Positions 1-10,667 of a stretch of 64,000 nucleotides of DNA are shown piece after piece (within the stretch, counting starts at the first letter, position 1; each line of letters begins with the position of its first letter). The notes below the pieces were generated by a model. It worked only from the letters and a program-made list of their open reading frames with translations. It did no database searches and was not told where the DNA came from. The stretch comes from Prochlorococcus sp. AG-363-K07 (GTDB taxonomy: Bacteria; Cyanobacteriota; Cyanobacteriia; PCC-6307; Cyanobiaceae), in assembly GCA_003280225.1 (NCBI GenBank), contig QCFO01000001.1:1-64000 (forward strand), read 5' to 3'. The position numbers and the translations under genes were made by a program.

Positions 1-144
1 ACATCCAAAATGGTTGCTAAAGCAAAATCACATGAAAGTTAAAAAGAGGAAACAATCCCTGAATTTGATGAATTATGTCAAATTGTAGAAAAAAGCATAA
101 TTTCAGTCATGGCAATCGTTCTTGCAACTGTCACAACTGCTTAG
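1..144 (+). other. Left-edge reading frame broken by a stop (possible 3' end of a gene)
   Basis: One frame is open from the first base to a TAA at 40-42, ending in the residues TSKMVAKAKSHES. The same frame continues to a TAG at 142-144 and encodes about 33 more residues with a hydrophobic end (SIISVMAIVLATVTTA). This may be the tail of a gene entering from the left plus unrelated sequence, or a gene broken by a stop codon. Without the upstream sequence I cannot choose between these. The rest of the stretch up to the GntR-type gene at 214 shows nothing else I recognise. Confidence 0.25.
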
Positions 145-213
145 GACAAAGGAAGGATTGTCACCAGAGCCTTCAGTCCTTAAGGTAACCACATTTAGAG
201 CTGGCTCAAAGGC

Positions 214-1203
214 GTGAGATTTCATATTCAACAAGAAAGCGACATTCCTGCATCGAGTCAGCTTTACAACCAAATTTGTTTTGCTATTGCAGCTCGGCAT
301 TACCCGCCGGGACACCGCCTTCCAAGCACAAGACAGCTTGCAATGCAAACAGGGCTGCATCGCAACACAATTAGCAAGGTTTACAGGCAACTAGAAACTG
401 ATGGGGTTGTAGAAGCAATAGCAGGCTCTGGAATTTACGTTCGTGATCAACAAAAACAAAGGGAAATCCGCCTTTCTTCTTCTCAACTGCGAAATAGAGC
501 TGTCAAAGACCTAGATCAGGAAGTACGTAAGTGCGTTGATGGACTCCTCAATGCTGGGTGTACTTTGCAACAGACTAGGGAGCTATTAACTCGGGAAATC
601 GATTGGCGCCTTAGATGCGGTGCCAAAGTATTAGTTAGTACCCCAAGAGAAGATATTGGCGCCTCAATGCTCATTGCAGAAGAACTAGCACCAAACCTAG
701 ATGTCCCTGTAGAGATAGTGCCTATGGAGGAACTTGAAAACGTTCTGGAGAATTCAAGCAATGGAACAGTTGTCACCAGTAGATATTTCCTCAAACCTCT
801 TGAAGAACTGGCGAAGCGGCATTCAGTAAGAGCCGTTGCAGTAGATCTAAGTGACTTCCGCAAAGAACTTGCAATGCTAAAAGAATTGAGGCCAGGTAGC
901 TGTGTCGGACTAGTAAGCATTAGTCCTGGAATCCTCAGAGCTGCTGAAGTCATACTCCACAGCATGCGTGGTAATGAGTTGTTACTAATGACAGCAACAC
1001 CCGATGTAGGCAGCAGATTACTTGCACTACTCCGAGCAGCTAGTCATGTTCTTTGTGATAGCCCAAGTCTCCCCTTAGTTGAACACAGTCTCCGTCAAAA
1101 TCGGTCACAATTAATGCGAATGCCGCAGGTACATTGTGCCGAAAAATATTTAAGTGACTCAACTATTGAGCAACTGCGCAAAGAAATAGGCCTTCTTAAT
1201 TGA
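214..1203 (+). CDS. GntR-family transcriptional regulator
   Basis: DNA-binding regulator of 329 residues with a GTG start. Residues about 10-75 form a typical GntR winged helix-turn-helix: [18 protein letters not shown], then LPSTRQLA, then [16 protein letters not shown] and the GSGIYV wing. The remaining 250 residues are neither the aminotransferase domain of MocR proteins nor an obvious UTRA or FCD domain. They look like an alpha/beta sensor domain, perhaps related to the YtrA/PTS-like C-terminal regions of cyanobacterial GntR proteins, but I cannot name the ligand. cysE follows 22 bp downstream on the same strand, so co-transcription is likely. Family assignment is firm; target and effector are unknown. 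Confidence 0.88.
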   Translation: MRFHIQQESDIPASSQLYNQICFAIAARHYPPGHRLPSTRQLAMQTGLHRNTISKVYRQLETDGVVEAIAGSGIYVRDQQKQREIRLSSSQLRNRAVKDLDQEVRKCVDGLLNAGCTLQQTRELLTREIDWRLRCGAKVLVSTPREDIGASMLIAEELAPNLDVPVEIVPMEELENVLENSSNGTVVTSRYFLKPLEELAKRHSVRAVAVDLSDFRKELAMLKELRPGSCVGLVSISPGILRAAEVILHSMRGNELLLMTATPDVGSRLLALLRAASHVLCDSPSLPLVEHSLRQNRSQLMRMPQVHCAEKYLSDSTIEQLRKEIGLLN

Positions 1204-1225
1204 ACAAAAATTAAGTAAGAAAAGA

Positions 1226-1972
1226 ATGTTCCAAACCTTAAAGACCATTAAAGCCGATCTGGCAATCATTAGAGAAAGAGACCCAGCAGCAAGAGGTCTT
1301 CTAGAAATACTTCTTTGCTATCCAGGATTCCAATCCATTGCTCTTCATAGGATTAGTCATAAACTATGGCGATATGGACTACCACTTTTACCAAGATTAC
1401 TTAGTCAACTCAATAGAACTCTGACAGGAATAGAGATCCATCCAGGGGCCCAAATAGGCCAAGGAGTCTTTATAGATCATGGAATGGGAGTTGTAATAGG
1501 CGAAACAACCGAAATTGGCAATAGATGCCTCCTTTATCAGGGTGTAACTCTTGGTGGCACAGGGAAAGAAAGTGGGAAAAGACATCCAACTTTGGCTGAG
1601 AATGTAGTCATTGGAGCAGGTGCCAAGGTTCTTGGAGCAATTACAGTGGGAGCTAATACTCGAATCGGAGCAGGATCAGTCGTTGTAAGAGATGTAGAAG
1701 CTAACAGCACTGTTGTTGGAATACCTGGAAGGGTGGTCCATCAAAGTGGGGTCAAAATCAACCCCTTAGCCCATTCAGCACTACCAGATGCAGAGGCCAA
1801 TGTCATTAGAAATTTGATGGAACGAATAGACCAACTTGAAAATCAAGTTAGTGCTCTTCAACTTTGTCTGACAGATGTGACACAGGGTCGCATTCCAAAA
1901 GATATTCTACGCGGCAAATCACAAAATCTTAAAGACAAAGAAATAATAGAATTTATAGGTGATAACTCTTAA
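1226..1972 (+). CDS. cysE: Serine O-acetyltransferase
   Basis: Makes O-acetylserine from serine and acetyl-CoA, the first committed step of cysteine synthesis in the cytoplasm. The N-terminal helical region (1-65) is followed by a left-handed beta-helix of hexapeptide repeats from about 70 to 175. Active-site histidines fit in [15 protein letters not shown] and GKRHP, and the GVTLGGTG turn is present. The length (248 residues) fits the short plant/cyanobacterial type. The C-terminal tail beyond about 180 is polar and probably carries the part that docks with cysteine synthase. The stop is 20 bp from the convergent secA stop. Confidence 0.95.
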   Translation: MFQTLKTIKADLAIIRERDPAARGLLEILLCYPGFQSIALHRISHKLWRYGLPLLPRLLSQLNRTLTGIEIHPGAQIGQGVFIDHGMGVVIGETTEIGNRCLLYQGVTLGGTGKESGKRHPTLAENVVIGAGAKVLGAITVGANTRIGAGSVVVRDVEANSTVVGIPGRVVHQSGVKINPLAHSALPDAEANVIRNLMERIDQLENQVSALQLCLTDVTQGRIPKDILRGKSQNLKDKEIIEFIGDNS

Positions 1973-1992
1973 TCTTAACGTAAATTTCTCCT

Positions 1993-4842
1993 TTAATTTT
2001 CTCCCTTATTATTCTTAGGGGCTGGCTCAAACATAAACATTGAATAGATCACATTGCGTCGCATATTTGTCATCATCTCAAGAAACATATCGTAGCCTTC
2101 ATTCTTATACTCAATCAAAGGATCCTTTTGACCGTAACCCCTTAATCCAACAGACTCACGCAATGCATCCATTGCTTGTAGGTGCTCACGCCATAAAGTA
2201 TCAATCTGTTGAAGAATAAAGAATCGTTCAGCTTCTCTCATCAAACCAGGCCTATCAACTTCTATCTGACTCTCTTTAATATCATATGCATTTCTAAGTT
2301 GCTCCTGAAGAAATGCCTTTAATTCATCCATATTTAAGCCTAGGATATCCTCCTCCTTAAGGTCTTCTAATAAATAAACAAATTGTTTAACTTTACCAAT
2401 TAGCTGATCTAAATCCCACTCTTCTGGTGGCAAATCAGGATTCGTATATGCATCGACAATATCATTCATTGTCCTTTCTCCATAACCAATAACCTGTTTC
2501 TTTAATTCCTGTCCCAGCAAAACTCTTCTTCTTTCAGAATAAACAGCTCTTCGCTGATTGTTCATTACTTCATCATATTCAAATACTTGTTTGCGAATAT
2601 CATAATAATAAGTTTCAACCTTTTTCTGAGCTGACTCTAAGGACCTAGTAAGCATTCCAGATTCAATAGGCATGTCTTCATCTACACGAAATGCATTCAT
2701 TAATGATGCAACCCTATCTCCTCCAAAAATCCTGAGGAGATTATCTCCTAAAGACAAAAAGAAACGTGTACTACCTAAATCACCCTGTCTTCCTGATCTT
2801 CCACGTAGTTGATTATCAACTCTCCTAGATTCATGCCTTTCTGTACCTATAACATGAAGACCACCTGCCTCTCTCACTCTAGCTTCTTCTTGCACAACAA
2901 CATCATCATATTCGGCTTTAACCATAGATATTGCCTTTCTCAATAAAGCAATTTCAGAATCATCAGTAGGAGCCTTTTCGGCAGCTGTGGCAATCCTATC
3001 TTCCAGTTCAAACATGCTTATGGCTCGATCCCCCCAGCCGTTTATAAGAGCCTTTACTAAATCATTTAAAAAAGTCTGTGTTTCATCAGTTAATGCACAT
3101 GGATAAAGACTACCAATTGCCTTGGCTTCACTAGGAGCAAAAGAACTTTTATCTTGAGATAAATCATTTTTAACACTAAAACCACTGGTATTTACGCGGC
3201 TTCTTTGTAAAGGGACTGGAGCTCTATGATCATCTTCAGGTTTAACTAGTCTTGGTAAAAGAACTTCTCGTAATTTCAGACGAGCCATATAGTCACTATT
3301 CCCACCAAGGATAATATCTGTACCTCTTCCAGCCATATTAGTTGCAATAGTAACTGCTCCAGCACGGCCTGCTTGAGCAACTATTTCAGCTTCTCTCTCT
3401 ACATTTTCTGGTTTAGCATTTAACAAATTATGTGGTATAGCTTGTTCAGCAAGTAATGAACTTAAAAGCTCACTTTTTTCTACACTAGTGGTACCAACAA
3501 GCACTGGCCTACCTAGTTTATGAATTTCTGCAGTTTCATTGGCAACTGCTCGCCACTTAGCTGATTCAGTCTTATAAACCTGATCAACCCAATCTTGTCG
3601 TGAACGTGGCCTATTCGTTGGTATAACAGTGGTCTCGAGCTTATAAGTCTTCTCAAATTCGACTTCTTCTGTTTTAGCGGTACCTGTCATGCCTGCTAGC
3701 CGAGGATAAAGCAAGAAAAAGTTTTGATAAGTTATTGATGCAAGGGTCTGAGTCTCAGGCTGAATTTTCAAATCTTCTTTCGCTTCAATAGCTTGATGCT
3801 GTCCATCACTCCAGCGTCTACCTGGCATAACACGACCAGTGAATTCATCAACAATCACAGCATCACCATCCCGAACAATGTAATTCACATCCCTAATAAA
3901 AAGCTCTTTTGCTTTTAATCCATTAGTTATATAATGCGCCCATGGATCAGATGGATCATATAAATCATTTACTTTAAGAAGTTGTTCAGCTTTTGCAAAA
4001 CCTTCATCGGTCAACGTACATGTTCTCTGTTTCTCATCTACCTCATAATCGCCTTCAGGATCAATACCATCTTTACCCATCTCAGCTGCTCGCTGAAGTA
4101 AAGAGACTACTTCCGCTGCCTTTTGATATTTTTCTTGGGGTCTTTCAATCTGTCCCGAAATAATTAAGGGTGTTCTTGCTTCATCTATAAGAATAGAATC
4201 AACTTCATCAATTACACAAAATTGAAATTCTCTCTGGACAACCTCATCATTATCTGTAGCCATATTATCTCGAAGATAATCAAAACCAAGTTCTGAATTA
4301 GTTGCATAAGTAATATCACATGCATAATTCTTTTTCCTCTCAATAGGATCCATATCCTGTTGAATCAAGCCAACACTTAAACCAAGAAATCGATGAACCT
4401 GACCCATCCACTCAGCGTCTCTTCTAGCTAAATAATCATTAACAGTGACAACATGAACTCCTCGTCCAGTAAGAGCGTTCAAAAAACTAGGCAATGTAGC
4501 TACAAGTGTCTTTCCTTCGCCAGTCTTCATTTCAGCAATCTGGCCTTCATGCAAAACCATTCCACCAATTAGCTGGACATCAAAATGTCTCATTCCCAAA
4601 ACCCGCTTACTCGCCTCTCTTACAACTGCAAAAGCCTCCGGTAATAGCTCATCTAATAAATCACGTTGCTTTTCAAAATTTGGTTCATTCTCTAATCGCT
4701 TTCGAAATTCAGCTGTTTTCAAGCGCAATTGATCATCACTTAATGGAGCCACCTCCTCTTCAAGAAGATTGACTTCAGTAACAATGGGTTGGTAACGCTT
4801 CAGCTTGCGGGCATTAGGATCTCCCAGCAAAACCTTGAGCAT
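1993..4842 (-). CDS. secA: Preprotein translocase ATPase SecA
   Basis: ATP-driven motor that pushes unfolded preproteins through SecYEG, in cyanobacteria at both plasma and thylakoid membranes. The 949 residues contain the Walker A region ([15 protein letters not shown], about residue 104), [18 protein letters not shown], the preprotein cross-linking domain, the second helicase half with [14 protein letters not shown], and the helical wing ending in MFMFEPAP. The C-terminal zinc-binding cysteine cluster of the E. coli protein is absent, as in other cyanobacterial and plastid SecA proteins. It faces cysE tail to tail and is divergent from the acetyltransferase at 5065. Confidence 0.98.
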   Translation of the reverse strand: MLKVLLGDPNARKLKRYQPIVTEVNLLEEEVAPLSDDQLRLKTAEFRKRLENEPNFEKQRDLLDELLPEAFAVVREASKRVLGMRHFDVQLIGGMVLHEGQIAEMKTGEGKTLVATLPSFLNALTGRGVHVVTVNDYLARRDAEWMGQVHRFLGLSVGLIQQDMDPIERKKNYACDITYATNSELGFDYLRDNMATDNDEVVQREFQFCVIDEVDSILIDEARTPLIISGQIERPQEKYQKAAEVVSLLQRAAEMGKDGIDPEGDYEVDEKQRTCTLTDEGFAKAEQLLKVNDLYDPSDPWAHYITNGLKAKELFIRDVNYIVRDGDAVIVDEFTGRVMPGRRWSDGQHQAIEAKEDLKIQPETQTLASITYQNFFLLYPRLAGMTGTAKTEEVEFEKTYKLETTVIPTNRPRSRQDWVDQVYKTESAKWRAVANETAEIHKLGRPVLVGTTSVEKSELLSSLLAEQAIPHNLLNAKPENVEREAEIVAQAGRAGAVTIATNMAGRGTDIILGGNSDYMARLKLREVLLPRLVKPEDDHRAPVPLQRSRVNTSGFSVKNDLSQDKSSFAPSEAKAIGSLYPCALTDETQTFLNDLVKALINGWGDRAISMFELEDRIATAAEKAPTDDSEIALLRKAISMVKAEYDDVVVQEEARVREAGGLHVIGTERHESRRVDNQLRGRSGRQGDLGSTRFFLSLGDNLLRIFGGDRVASLMNAFRVDEDMPIESGMLTRSLESAQKKVETYYYDIRKQVFEYDEVMNNQRRAVYSERRRVLLGQELKKQVIGYGERTMNDIVDAYTNPDLPPEEWDLDQLIGKVKQFVYLLEDLKEEDILGLNMDELKAFLQEQLRNAYDIKESQIEVDRPGLMREAERFFILQQIDTLWREHLQAMDALRESVGLRGYGQKDPLIEYKNEGYDMFLEMMTNMRRNVIYSMFMFEPAPKNNKGEN

Positions 4843-5064
4843 GGCTAGAGCATCTACCAGAAAGATCCATTCAGCTTAACTAGGCAGATCCTCTGATTCA
4901 TTACTGAAACATGTAGGGAAATCAAGGCAAATAAACTGTTTAGATAAACAAAACTGAAATTCTTATCAAAAAATAGGTTAGGACTGTATTGATGTTGGCC
5001 AGGGTGGAAACTCTTCAAGCATGATCAACAGCCATTTGGAGTAGATCCTTATGAAGACATTGCA

Positions 5065-5538
5065 ATGACTAGCATCAGGCTTATCAAGCATGCTCCTGGA
5101 GCTCCAGGTTTGCGTATATTCGGTCTTGGACCGCAAATGCAACCGGCAAAAGGAATCCTGAAATTAAAGGAACTCTTGGATAAACATGCTTTTTGGGCAA
5201 AAGACCGCAGCCCAAAAGAACTTCGTCATCTTTTAGCACAAAGCACAGTTGTTATTAGCCTTTGGAGCGACAAGCGAATGATAGGTTTCGGCAGAGCCAC
5301 AAGTGATGGCCTTTATCGAGCCGTTCTCTGGGACATCGTCGTAGCAAGAGATCTACAAGGCTTAGGGTTAGGCCGGAAAGTAGTTGATGCTTTGTTATCA
5401 GCCCATGCTCTTAAAAAAGTAGAAAAAATCTACCTAATGACAACATATAGTACCGAATTCTATTTGGAAGTTGGGTTTAAAAAAATACAAGGCCAACAGG
5501 TACTCGTTACAAATGGCAATGAATATCGCACTAGTTAG
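5065..5538 (+). CDS. GNAT-family N-acetyltransferase
   Basis: Acetyl-CoA-dependent acetyltransferase of 157 residues. The fold is indicated by the acetyl-CoA loop VARDLQGLGLGRKVVDALL (about 93-111), preceded by an IGFGRATSDG strand and followed by the IYLMTTYSTEFYLEVGFKK motif-B region. The first 60 residues carry an unusual polar lead containing PAKGILKLKELLDKHAFW. The substrate cannot be read from the sequence. The gene stands alone between the divergent secA and a 0.5-kb region without a clear gene. Confidence 0.88.
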   Translation: MTSIRLIKHAPGAPGLRIFGLGPQMQPAKGILKLKELLDKHAFWAKDRSPKELRHLLAQSTVVISLWSDKRMIGFGRATSDGLYRAVLWDIVVARDLQGLGLGRKVVDALLSAHALKKVEKIYLMTTYSTEFYLEVGFKKIQGQQVLVTNGNEYRTS

Positions 5539-5709
5539 TTGACCAGTAGAAACCGAGGCAACATCAAAAGATCCAGAGCTTTAACATTTGGCAATCTATC
5601 TGAAGCAAATACTGACCAATTAGGAGGGAAACACCATATATAGGTATTTATACAAGCGGTCAACACCAAATCTATTGCTAAGTTAGTTGCCAATTGTATA
5701 TATCAACGC

Positions 5710-5877
5710 TTGTCAACGTCCACCACACTCAAAGCTTCGCTTCAAGACTCCATAGATAGAGAGCTTGTTGTTGATCTAGTTGAAAACAAAGCATCCGTCA
5801 AAGAAATCAGTGCAATGCTGCTTGCAATCCAAGCATGTGAAAAAGAAACCGACTCATCATTAGAGAGAGCAGCATAA
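5710..5877 (+). CDS. Possible small protein, TTG start, unrecognised
   Basis: This is a candidate small gene in the 468-bp space between the acetyltransferase and tRNA-Gly. From TTG 5710 the frame gives 55 residues (LSTSTTLKASLQDSIDRELV ... SAMLLAIQACEKETDSSLERAA), an acidic helical sequence without odd composition. The frame stays open upstream to a TAG near 5638 but has no ATG or GTG there. An AGGAGGG run near 5622 has no suitable start beside it, and no ribosome site precedes the TTG. It may be a real small gene or a relic that lost its start. The rest of the stretch 5539-6006 shows nothing I can assign. Confidence 0.35.
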   Translation: MSTSTTLKASLQDSIDRELVVDLVENKASVKEISAMLLAIQACEKETDSSLERAA

Positions 5878-6006
5878 AAAAGAACTCTTCAAATTTAATG
5901 TGTACAAGAACAAACATTTAAGAAATCCATAAAATCCAATTATCAATAGCTCAGTTATTTGCAAACGGTGTCAAAAGAAAATCCCACTTTGGAGAGTTTT
6001 CAATTA

Positions 6007-6078
6007 AGCGGATGAAGAGATTCGAACTCTCGACCCTCTCCTTGGCAAGGAGATGCTCTACCACTGAGCTACATCCGC
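6007..6078 (-). tRNA. tRNA-Gly(GCC)
   Basis: Read on the minus strand, a 72-nt cloverleaf: acceptor GCGGATG/CATCCGC, D arm around GCTCAGTGGTAGAGC, anticodon stem TCTCC/GGAGA enclosing TTGCCAA (anticodon GCC) and T arm GAGAG-TTCGAAT-CTCTT. The discriminator base is T in DNA and no CCA is encoded. It reads glycine GGC and GGU codons. Confidence 0.97.
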
Positions 6079-6156
6079 AAAGTGTCTTGTAGGTGGTTCA
6101 TCCTTCAAGATAAAAGCAGCATGCCTTAAACCAGGTGATCTGGTCAATCGAATCTT

Positions 6157-6651
6157 TCAACTAGAACATTTTATTGACTGAAGTTCACGCATTAAGGAAC
6201 CCATTTCCAAAGCTTGTAACGCGTAGTTCCATCCCAGATTGCTCTTGATACCTGCCCTTTCCAAAGCTTGCTGCATTGTGTCAGTAGTTAATACACCAAA
6301 AATTACAGGAACCCCACTTTCTCTTGAAACTGCAGCAATACCTTTGCTTGCTTCAGCCACAACAACATCAAAATGGGGAGTATCACCACGAATTACAGCC
6401 CCGAGAGTAATAACCACCTGATATCTTCCACTAAGGGCTAGGGATTTACTAACCAGAGGAAGTTCAAAAGAACCTGGGACCCAAGCAATGTCTAGTTGCC
6501 CACTGCTTTTTGTTGTGTCAATTCCGTGCCTCTCTAAACAATCCAAGCAACCGCTTAGCAGTTTATTGGTCACTAGGTCGTTAAATCGTGCAACAACTAC
6601 GGCGATGTGTAAGCCTGATGCATCTGTAAAGCGCCCTTCAAGCGTAGCCAT
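6157..6651 (-). CDS. ribH: 6,7-dimethyl-8-ribityllumazine synthase
   Basis: Penultimate step of riboflavin synthesis: joins 5-amino-6-ribitylamino-uracil with dihydroxybutanone phosphate. The 164 residues contain [16 protein letters not shown] (about 19-34), [24 protein letters not shown] with the catalytic histidine region, and [17 protein letters not shown], in the order found throughout the family. It lies downstream of the psbZ-like gene on the same strand, with a hairpin between them; ribH beside ycf9/psbZ is a known cyanobacterial arrangement. Confidence 0.97.
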   Translation of the reverse strand: MATLEGRFTDASGLHIAVVVARFNDLVTNKLLSGCLDCLERHGIDTTKSSGQLDIAWVPGSFELPLVSKSLALSGRYQVVITLGAVIRGDTPHFDVVVAEASKGIAAVSRESGVPVIFGVLTTDTMQQALERAGIKSNLGWNYALQALEMGSLMRELQSIKCSS

Positions 6652-6671
6652 GAATTAATAAATGCTCCAAA

Positions 6672-6693
6672 AGCTCCTACCACCGTAGGAGCT
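6672..6693 (-). terminator. Hairpin with short T run between psbZ-like gene and ribH
   Basis: A perfect 9-bp inverted repeat (AGCTCCTAC and GTAGGAGCT) with a 4-nt loop. On the minus strand it is followed by TTTTGGAGC, so it could terminate the psbZ-like transcript or act as an attenuator in the ribH leader, since it ends only about 20 bp before the ribH start. The T run is short, so strength is uncertain. Confidence 0.5.
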
Positions 6694-6783
6694 CATGGGA
6701 GGCTTATGCCAAAAAACAGATAGTAAGGAGATGAAACTCCTATAGAAGAAACAAAATCTGTTCTAAATGCTTGGTAGTTGTGC

Positions 6784-6999
6784 CTAAATATTCATCTGAT
6801 GGGAGATGAATTCACCCACTAGTGCTTGTAGTAGAACTAGGTGGAACCAAACTCCTCCAAGAATCTCAATTCGTTTAATGTTTCCGTTCCTGCGATTGGA
6901 CGGATCAGATTGGGTCATATAGAGGACTGGGACACCTATTACAAAAAGCAATGAAGCGAATAGAAGAGCGTTCGTCGTAATGGAGTTAATAGCCAGCAT
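6784..6999 (-). CDS. psbZ: Photosystem II PsbZ-like (Ycf9) protein
   Basis: Small protein of 71 residues with two membrane segments: about 8-28 (TTNALLFASLLFVIGVPVLY) and about 46-65 (LGGVWFHLVLLQALVGEF). They flank a charged loop (SDPSNRRNGNIKR). This layout, the GVPVLY turn and the position beside ribH and mutS match PsbZ, a PSII core subunit near the antenna interface. It is longer than the usual 62 residues and its second helix is diverged, so the name rests partly on gene order. An alternative is an unrelated two-helix membrane protein. Confidence 0.72.
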   Translation of the reverse strand: MLAINSITTNALLFASLLFVIGVPVLYMTQSDPSNRRNGNIKRIEILGGVWFHLVLLQALVGEFISHQMNI

Positions 7000-7155
7000 T
7001 GGAATTAAAGCTGCGGTGCAGGTGCTCTAAGCAGTTTTCAATTCTCACATGCAAGGTTGTTTTTCAAGCCAAACCACCCCAGGGTTGTCGCGAGGCTTCA
7101 CATCCAAAACAAGATACGCATTTACTATGCGTTTTGTTCTTCTACAGGAACTCCC

Positions 7156-9966
7156 ATGCCACCAACCCCTGAACCCTTACAGGGCAGTCTCTTTGGTGAA
7201 TTAGAGGGAGCCACGCTCAGCAACAATATTCAAAAAACACACCAGAGCACCCATGCAGAGCTTTCTGATGATGAGCTAGCCAAAGACGCAACTATTAGGC
7301 CAAGAAAAAGAAAAAAAATAGATTCAACGCAAGAAGAAGCATCCCGTTCTGAAAAACCACTCAACTCAAACGCTTTATCTGATACTCCTCCTTGGTCTAA
7401 TCACAAGCTGGTCGATAAAGAACAATTACCTCCAATGCTCCGGCACTACGTCGAGCTCAAATCAGCGAATCCAGAAAGGATTTTGCTTTATCGACTAGGT
7501 GATTTCTTCGAATGCTTTTTTGAAGATGCCATAAAACTATCTCAAGTTTTAGAGCTGACCCTAACCGGCAAAGAAGGTGGAAAAGAAATAGGAAGGGTAC
7601 CAATGGCAGGTATCCCTCATCATGCTGCAGAGCGCTATTGCTCAGAACTAATTAAAAATGGATACAGTGTGGCGATTTGCGACCAGCTAGAAGCGACTCC
7701 CGCCAAAGGAAACTTAATTAAAAGGGAAATCACAAGAGTACTTACACCAGGCACAGTAATTGAAGAAGGGATGTTGCAAGCACGCAAGAATAACTGGCTA
7801 GCAGCTGTAGTAATCGAGAAGCATCAAGAAAATGCAGAACCGTTTTGGGGCTTGGCTAGTGCGGATGTAAGCACAGGAGAGTTTCTTGTCCTAGAGAGTC
7901 AAGGTTATGAAAAGCTTTTGCTGGAATTAAGCAAATTAGAAGTTGCAGAATTGATTTTGGGAGAATCTGAAAATAGTTCAACAAAACAGTGGTCTCCAGA
8001 AAATATTCAAATAACCTATCTTCCGAAAACTCCTTTCAGTCATCCCGAAGCAGAATTAGCGCTAAAAAATCATTTTCACTTAACGACGCTCAATGGTCTA
8101 GGACTACAAGAAACCCCAAAAGCACTAAGAGCTGCTGGTGGCTTACTTCAATATCTAAATAATACAAACCCGCTACAAGATAGTTACTATGAGTTAATCA
8201 AAATAGCTCGTATACCTCTCGATCTTCCAAAGATAATTTTTTCACAAGACTCTCTAATTATTGATGCGCAAACGAAAAGGAACCTAGAGATAACAACTAC
8301 ACAAAAAGGTGGTCAATTTCAAGGCTCTCTTTTATGGGCCATCGATCGCACACTGACTTCTATGGGAGGTCGCTGCCTGCGCCGCTGGCTAGAAAAACCA
8401 CTGATGAATGCTGAAGCTATTTGTTCACGTCAAAAAATTGTGACGCAATTAGTGAGATCCAGAAATCTTCGCCACTCAATAAGACGACTTCTAAGATCAA
8501 TGGGCGACCTTGAACGTCTTGCTGGGCGAGCTGGTGCTGGACAAGCTGGGGCAAGAGACCTTGTTGCTATCGCTGATGGATTAGAGCGATTGCCAAAACT
8601 GGCAAATCAATTAAAAGCCCTTTCTGTTGAAGGGTCACCTTTGCTAGCCCCAATAGTGAAAACTGATCAAAAGTTAATTGAAATAGCATCTAAAATCCGT
8701 GAACAATTAAAGACAAATCCACCTCTAAGTCTTACTGAAGGAGGACTTATTTATGATGGTGTTGATCCATTGTTAGATGGTCTTAGAAATCAACTTGATG
8801 ACCAACAAGAATGGTTATCAAGTCAAGAGTTGCTAGAGAGAAAATTAAGCGGTAATGTTAATCTAAAATTACAATTCCATAGAACATTTGGCTATTTCTT
8901 AGCAGTTAGTAAAGCAAAGTCTGGCAATGTACCAGAACATTGGATACGAAGGCAAACTTTAGCTAACGAAGAGCGATTTATTACACCTGAGTTAAAGTCT
9001 AGAGAGGGTAAAATCTTTCATTCTAAAGCAAGAGCAGCTAATAGAGAATATGAATTGTTTTGTAAGTTAAGAGAAGAAGTAGGCAACGAATCAAGCTTAA
9101 TCCGGAAATCAGCCAGAGCAGTGGCAGGATTAGATTCTCTCGCAAGTCTCGCAGAAATCGCAGCAACCAATAATTATTGTCCTCCTCATATTCAAGAATC
9201 TAACTCACAAGCAGAATCACGCAAAATTAAAATCATTGGCTGTAGACATCCGGTTGTAGAACAACTTCTAGCCGAGGAATTATTTGTACCAAATAATATA
9301 ACTCTAGGTACAGAAACAGATCTCATAATTTTAACCGGTCCCAATGCGAGTGGGAAAAGTTGTTATCTAAGGCAAATTGGCTTAATTCAATTATTAACTC
9401 AAATTGGAAGTTGGGTTCCCGCAAAGGAAGCATGTTTAAGCATCGCAGATAGAATCTTTACAAGGGTGGGAGCAGTAGATGACCTTGCTGCAGGACAGTC
9501 AACATTTATGGTAGAAATGGCAGAAACAGCAAGCATTTTGCATCAAGCTACAGAAAAATCTTTAGTCCTCCTAGATGAGATTGGAAGAGGAACAGCAACC
9601 TTTGATGGCCTTGCAATTGCATGGTCAGTTAGTGAATTTTTAGCTAAAAAGTTAAGAAGCAGAACAATATTTGCAACTCATTATCATGAGCTAAATAATT
9701 TAGCGGAAAAACTTGATAATGTTGCAAACTTTCAAGTATTAGTTGAAGAAACTGGAAAAGATTTACGATTCCTCCACAAAGTAGCTCCCGGTGGCGCAAG
9801 TCGCAGTTACGGCATAGAAGCTGCGCGACTTGCTGGAATTCCTCAAGATGTTATAGAGAGAGCTAATACAATTCTTGATCAGCTTCAAAAACTCAATTTA
9901 ATAAATCACAAGGATTTAAAAAATATAGATAAGTCTTTAAATATTCACTCAGCTGCACAAAGTTAA
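7156..9966 (+). CDS. mutS: DNA mismatch repair protein MutS
   Basis: Recognises mismatches and uses ATP to start repair. From ATG 7156 the protein has 936 residues; the frame is also open from a TTG at 7057, but the extra 33 residues are not family-like. After a non-conserved polar lead comes the mismatch-binding domain ([15 protein letters not shown], the family's FYEMFxxDA region, with the wedging Phe replaced in context by FFECFF), then core and lever domains. The ATPase has Walker A (GPNASGKS, about 728), the [16 protein letters not shown] signature and the ATHYHEL switch. It stops 3 bp from the convergent cobH. mutL is not nearby. Confidence 0.96.
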   Translation: MPPTPEPLQGSLFGELEGATLSNNIQKTHQSTHAELSDDELAKDATIRPRKRKKIDSTQEEASRSEKPLNSNALSDTPPWSNHKLVDKEQLPPMLRHYVELKSANPERILLYRLGDFFECFFEDAIKLSQVLELTLTGKEGGKEIGRVPMAGIPHHAAERYCSELIKNGYSVAICDQLEATPAKGNLIKREITRVLTPGTVIEEGMLQARKNNWLAAVVIEKHQENAEPFWGLASADVSTGEFLVLESQGYEKLLLELSKLEVAELILGESENSSTKQWSPENIQITYLPKTPFSHPEAELALKNHFHLTTLNGLGLQETPKALRAAGGLLQYLNNTNPLQDSYYELIKIARIPLDLPKIIFSQDSLIIDAQTKRNLEITTTQKGGQFQGSLLWAIDRTLTSMGGRCLRRWLEKPLMNAEAICSRQKIVTQLVRSRNLRHSIRRLLRSMGDLERLAGRAGAGQAGARDLVAIADGLERLPKLANQLKALSVEGSPLLAPIVKTDQKLIEIASKIREQLKTNPPLSLTEGGLIYDGVDPLLDGLRNQLDDQQEWLSSQELLERKLSGNVNLKLQFHRTFGYFLAVSKAKSGNVPEHWIRRQTLANEERFITPELKSREGKIFHSKARAANREYELFCKLREEVGNESSLIRKSARAVAGLDSLASLAEIAATNNYCPPHIQESNSQAESRKIKIIGCRHPVVEQLLAEELFVPNNITLGTETDLIILTGPNASGKSCYLRQIGLIQLLTQIGSWVPAKEACLSIADRIFTRVGAVDDLAAGQSTFMVEMAETASILHQATEKSLVLLDEIGRGTATFDGLAIAWSVSEFLAKKLRSRTIFATHYHELNNLAEKLDNVANFQVLVEETGKDLRFLHKVAPGGASRSYGIEAARLAGIPQDVIERANTILDQLQKLNLINHKDLKNIDKSLNIHSAAQS

Positions 9967-9969
9967 TCT

Positions 9970-10623
9970 CTACGTCATTGTAGAGGCCCTTAACAAAGCA
10001 TTCATGGCTGCTGCTGCAAGAGCAGCTCCCCCACGCGTACCTTCCAAGCGAATATTAGGAATATTGCTTTTAGATAAACGCTCCTTACTTTCCGCTACAC
10101 CTATAAAACCAACTGGCATACCAATAACCAATGCAGGATGGGCTGCACCCACATCAACCATATCCATTAAGACTTTTAATGCTGTTGGGGCACTGCCTAT
10201 CAATACAATTGGAGTCTTTGCAAGCAATAAATCCTGGGAATATTCACGCCAAGCATTCCTCATCCCAACCGCACTTCGAGTAGTGCCTTGATCGACCGAT
10301 GGAGGAGCCCATTCTAAAATTGTTCTGACTGTAGATTTTGATGTCCTACTTGCCATAGAAGAAACTGCAGCTGAAGCCATAGCTGTATCAGTAAGAATTG
10401 GCACACCTGCATGAATAGCTTGAATTGCTGTCTGGCATGCCCCAGGAGTAAATCGAATCAGTGACTGCATTCCAAAATCACCACTACTATGAATCACACG
10501 CTCAAGGACTTGTTGTTGCAAAGGATCTAAACCAGTCAAACCCAATTTGGATTTAATTAGCCGAATACTTTCCAGAAAGATCGGATGATCAATTGTTTGC
10601 AATGGGTCGCTAACCATAACCAA
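9970..10623 (-). CDS. cobH: Precorrin-8X methylmutase
   Basis: Cobalamin (pseudocobalamin in picocyanobacteria) pathway enzyme that moves a methyl group from C-11 to C-12 of precorrin-8 to give hydrogenobyrinate. The 217 residues carry the catalytic region ERVIHSSGDFGM (about 41-52, conserved His), the TDTAMASAAV strand, LIGSAPTALKVL and GMPVGFIGVAESKE, all characteristic of CobH/CbiC. Transcribed away from holA, from which it is separated by 44 bp. Confidence 0.96.
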   Translation of the reverse strand: MVMVSDPLQTIDHPIFLESIRLIKSKLGLTGLDPLQQQVLERVIHSSGDFGMQSLIRFTPGACQTAIQAIHAGVPILTDTAMASAAVSSMASRTSKSTVRTILEWAPPSVDQGTTRSAVGMRNAWREYSQDLLLAKTPIVLIGSAPTALKVLMDMVDVGAAHPALVIGMPVGFIGVAESKERLSKSNIPNIRLEGTRGGAALAAAAMNALLRASTMT

Positions 10624-10667
10624 GATTTAAGGCATTATTTATATGGCAATAACAAGTTTGCGAAAGT

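Noticed and set aside
5990-6090. tRNA-Gly as an integration site for a genomic island
   Set aside because: No integrase, no repeated tRNA end and no foreign-looking block next to it; the same holds for tRNA-Val at 57960.
7057-7155. MutS N-terminal extension from TTG 7057
   Set aside because: Residues are not family-like and ATG 7156 begins a normal MutS lead.
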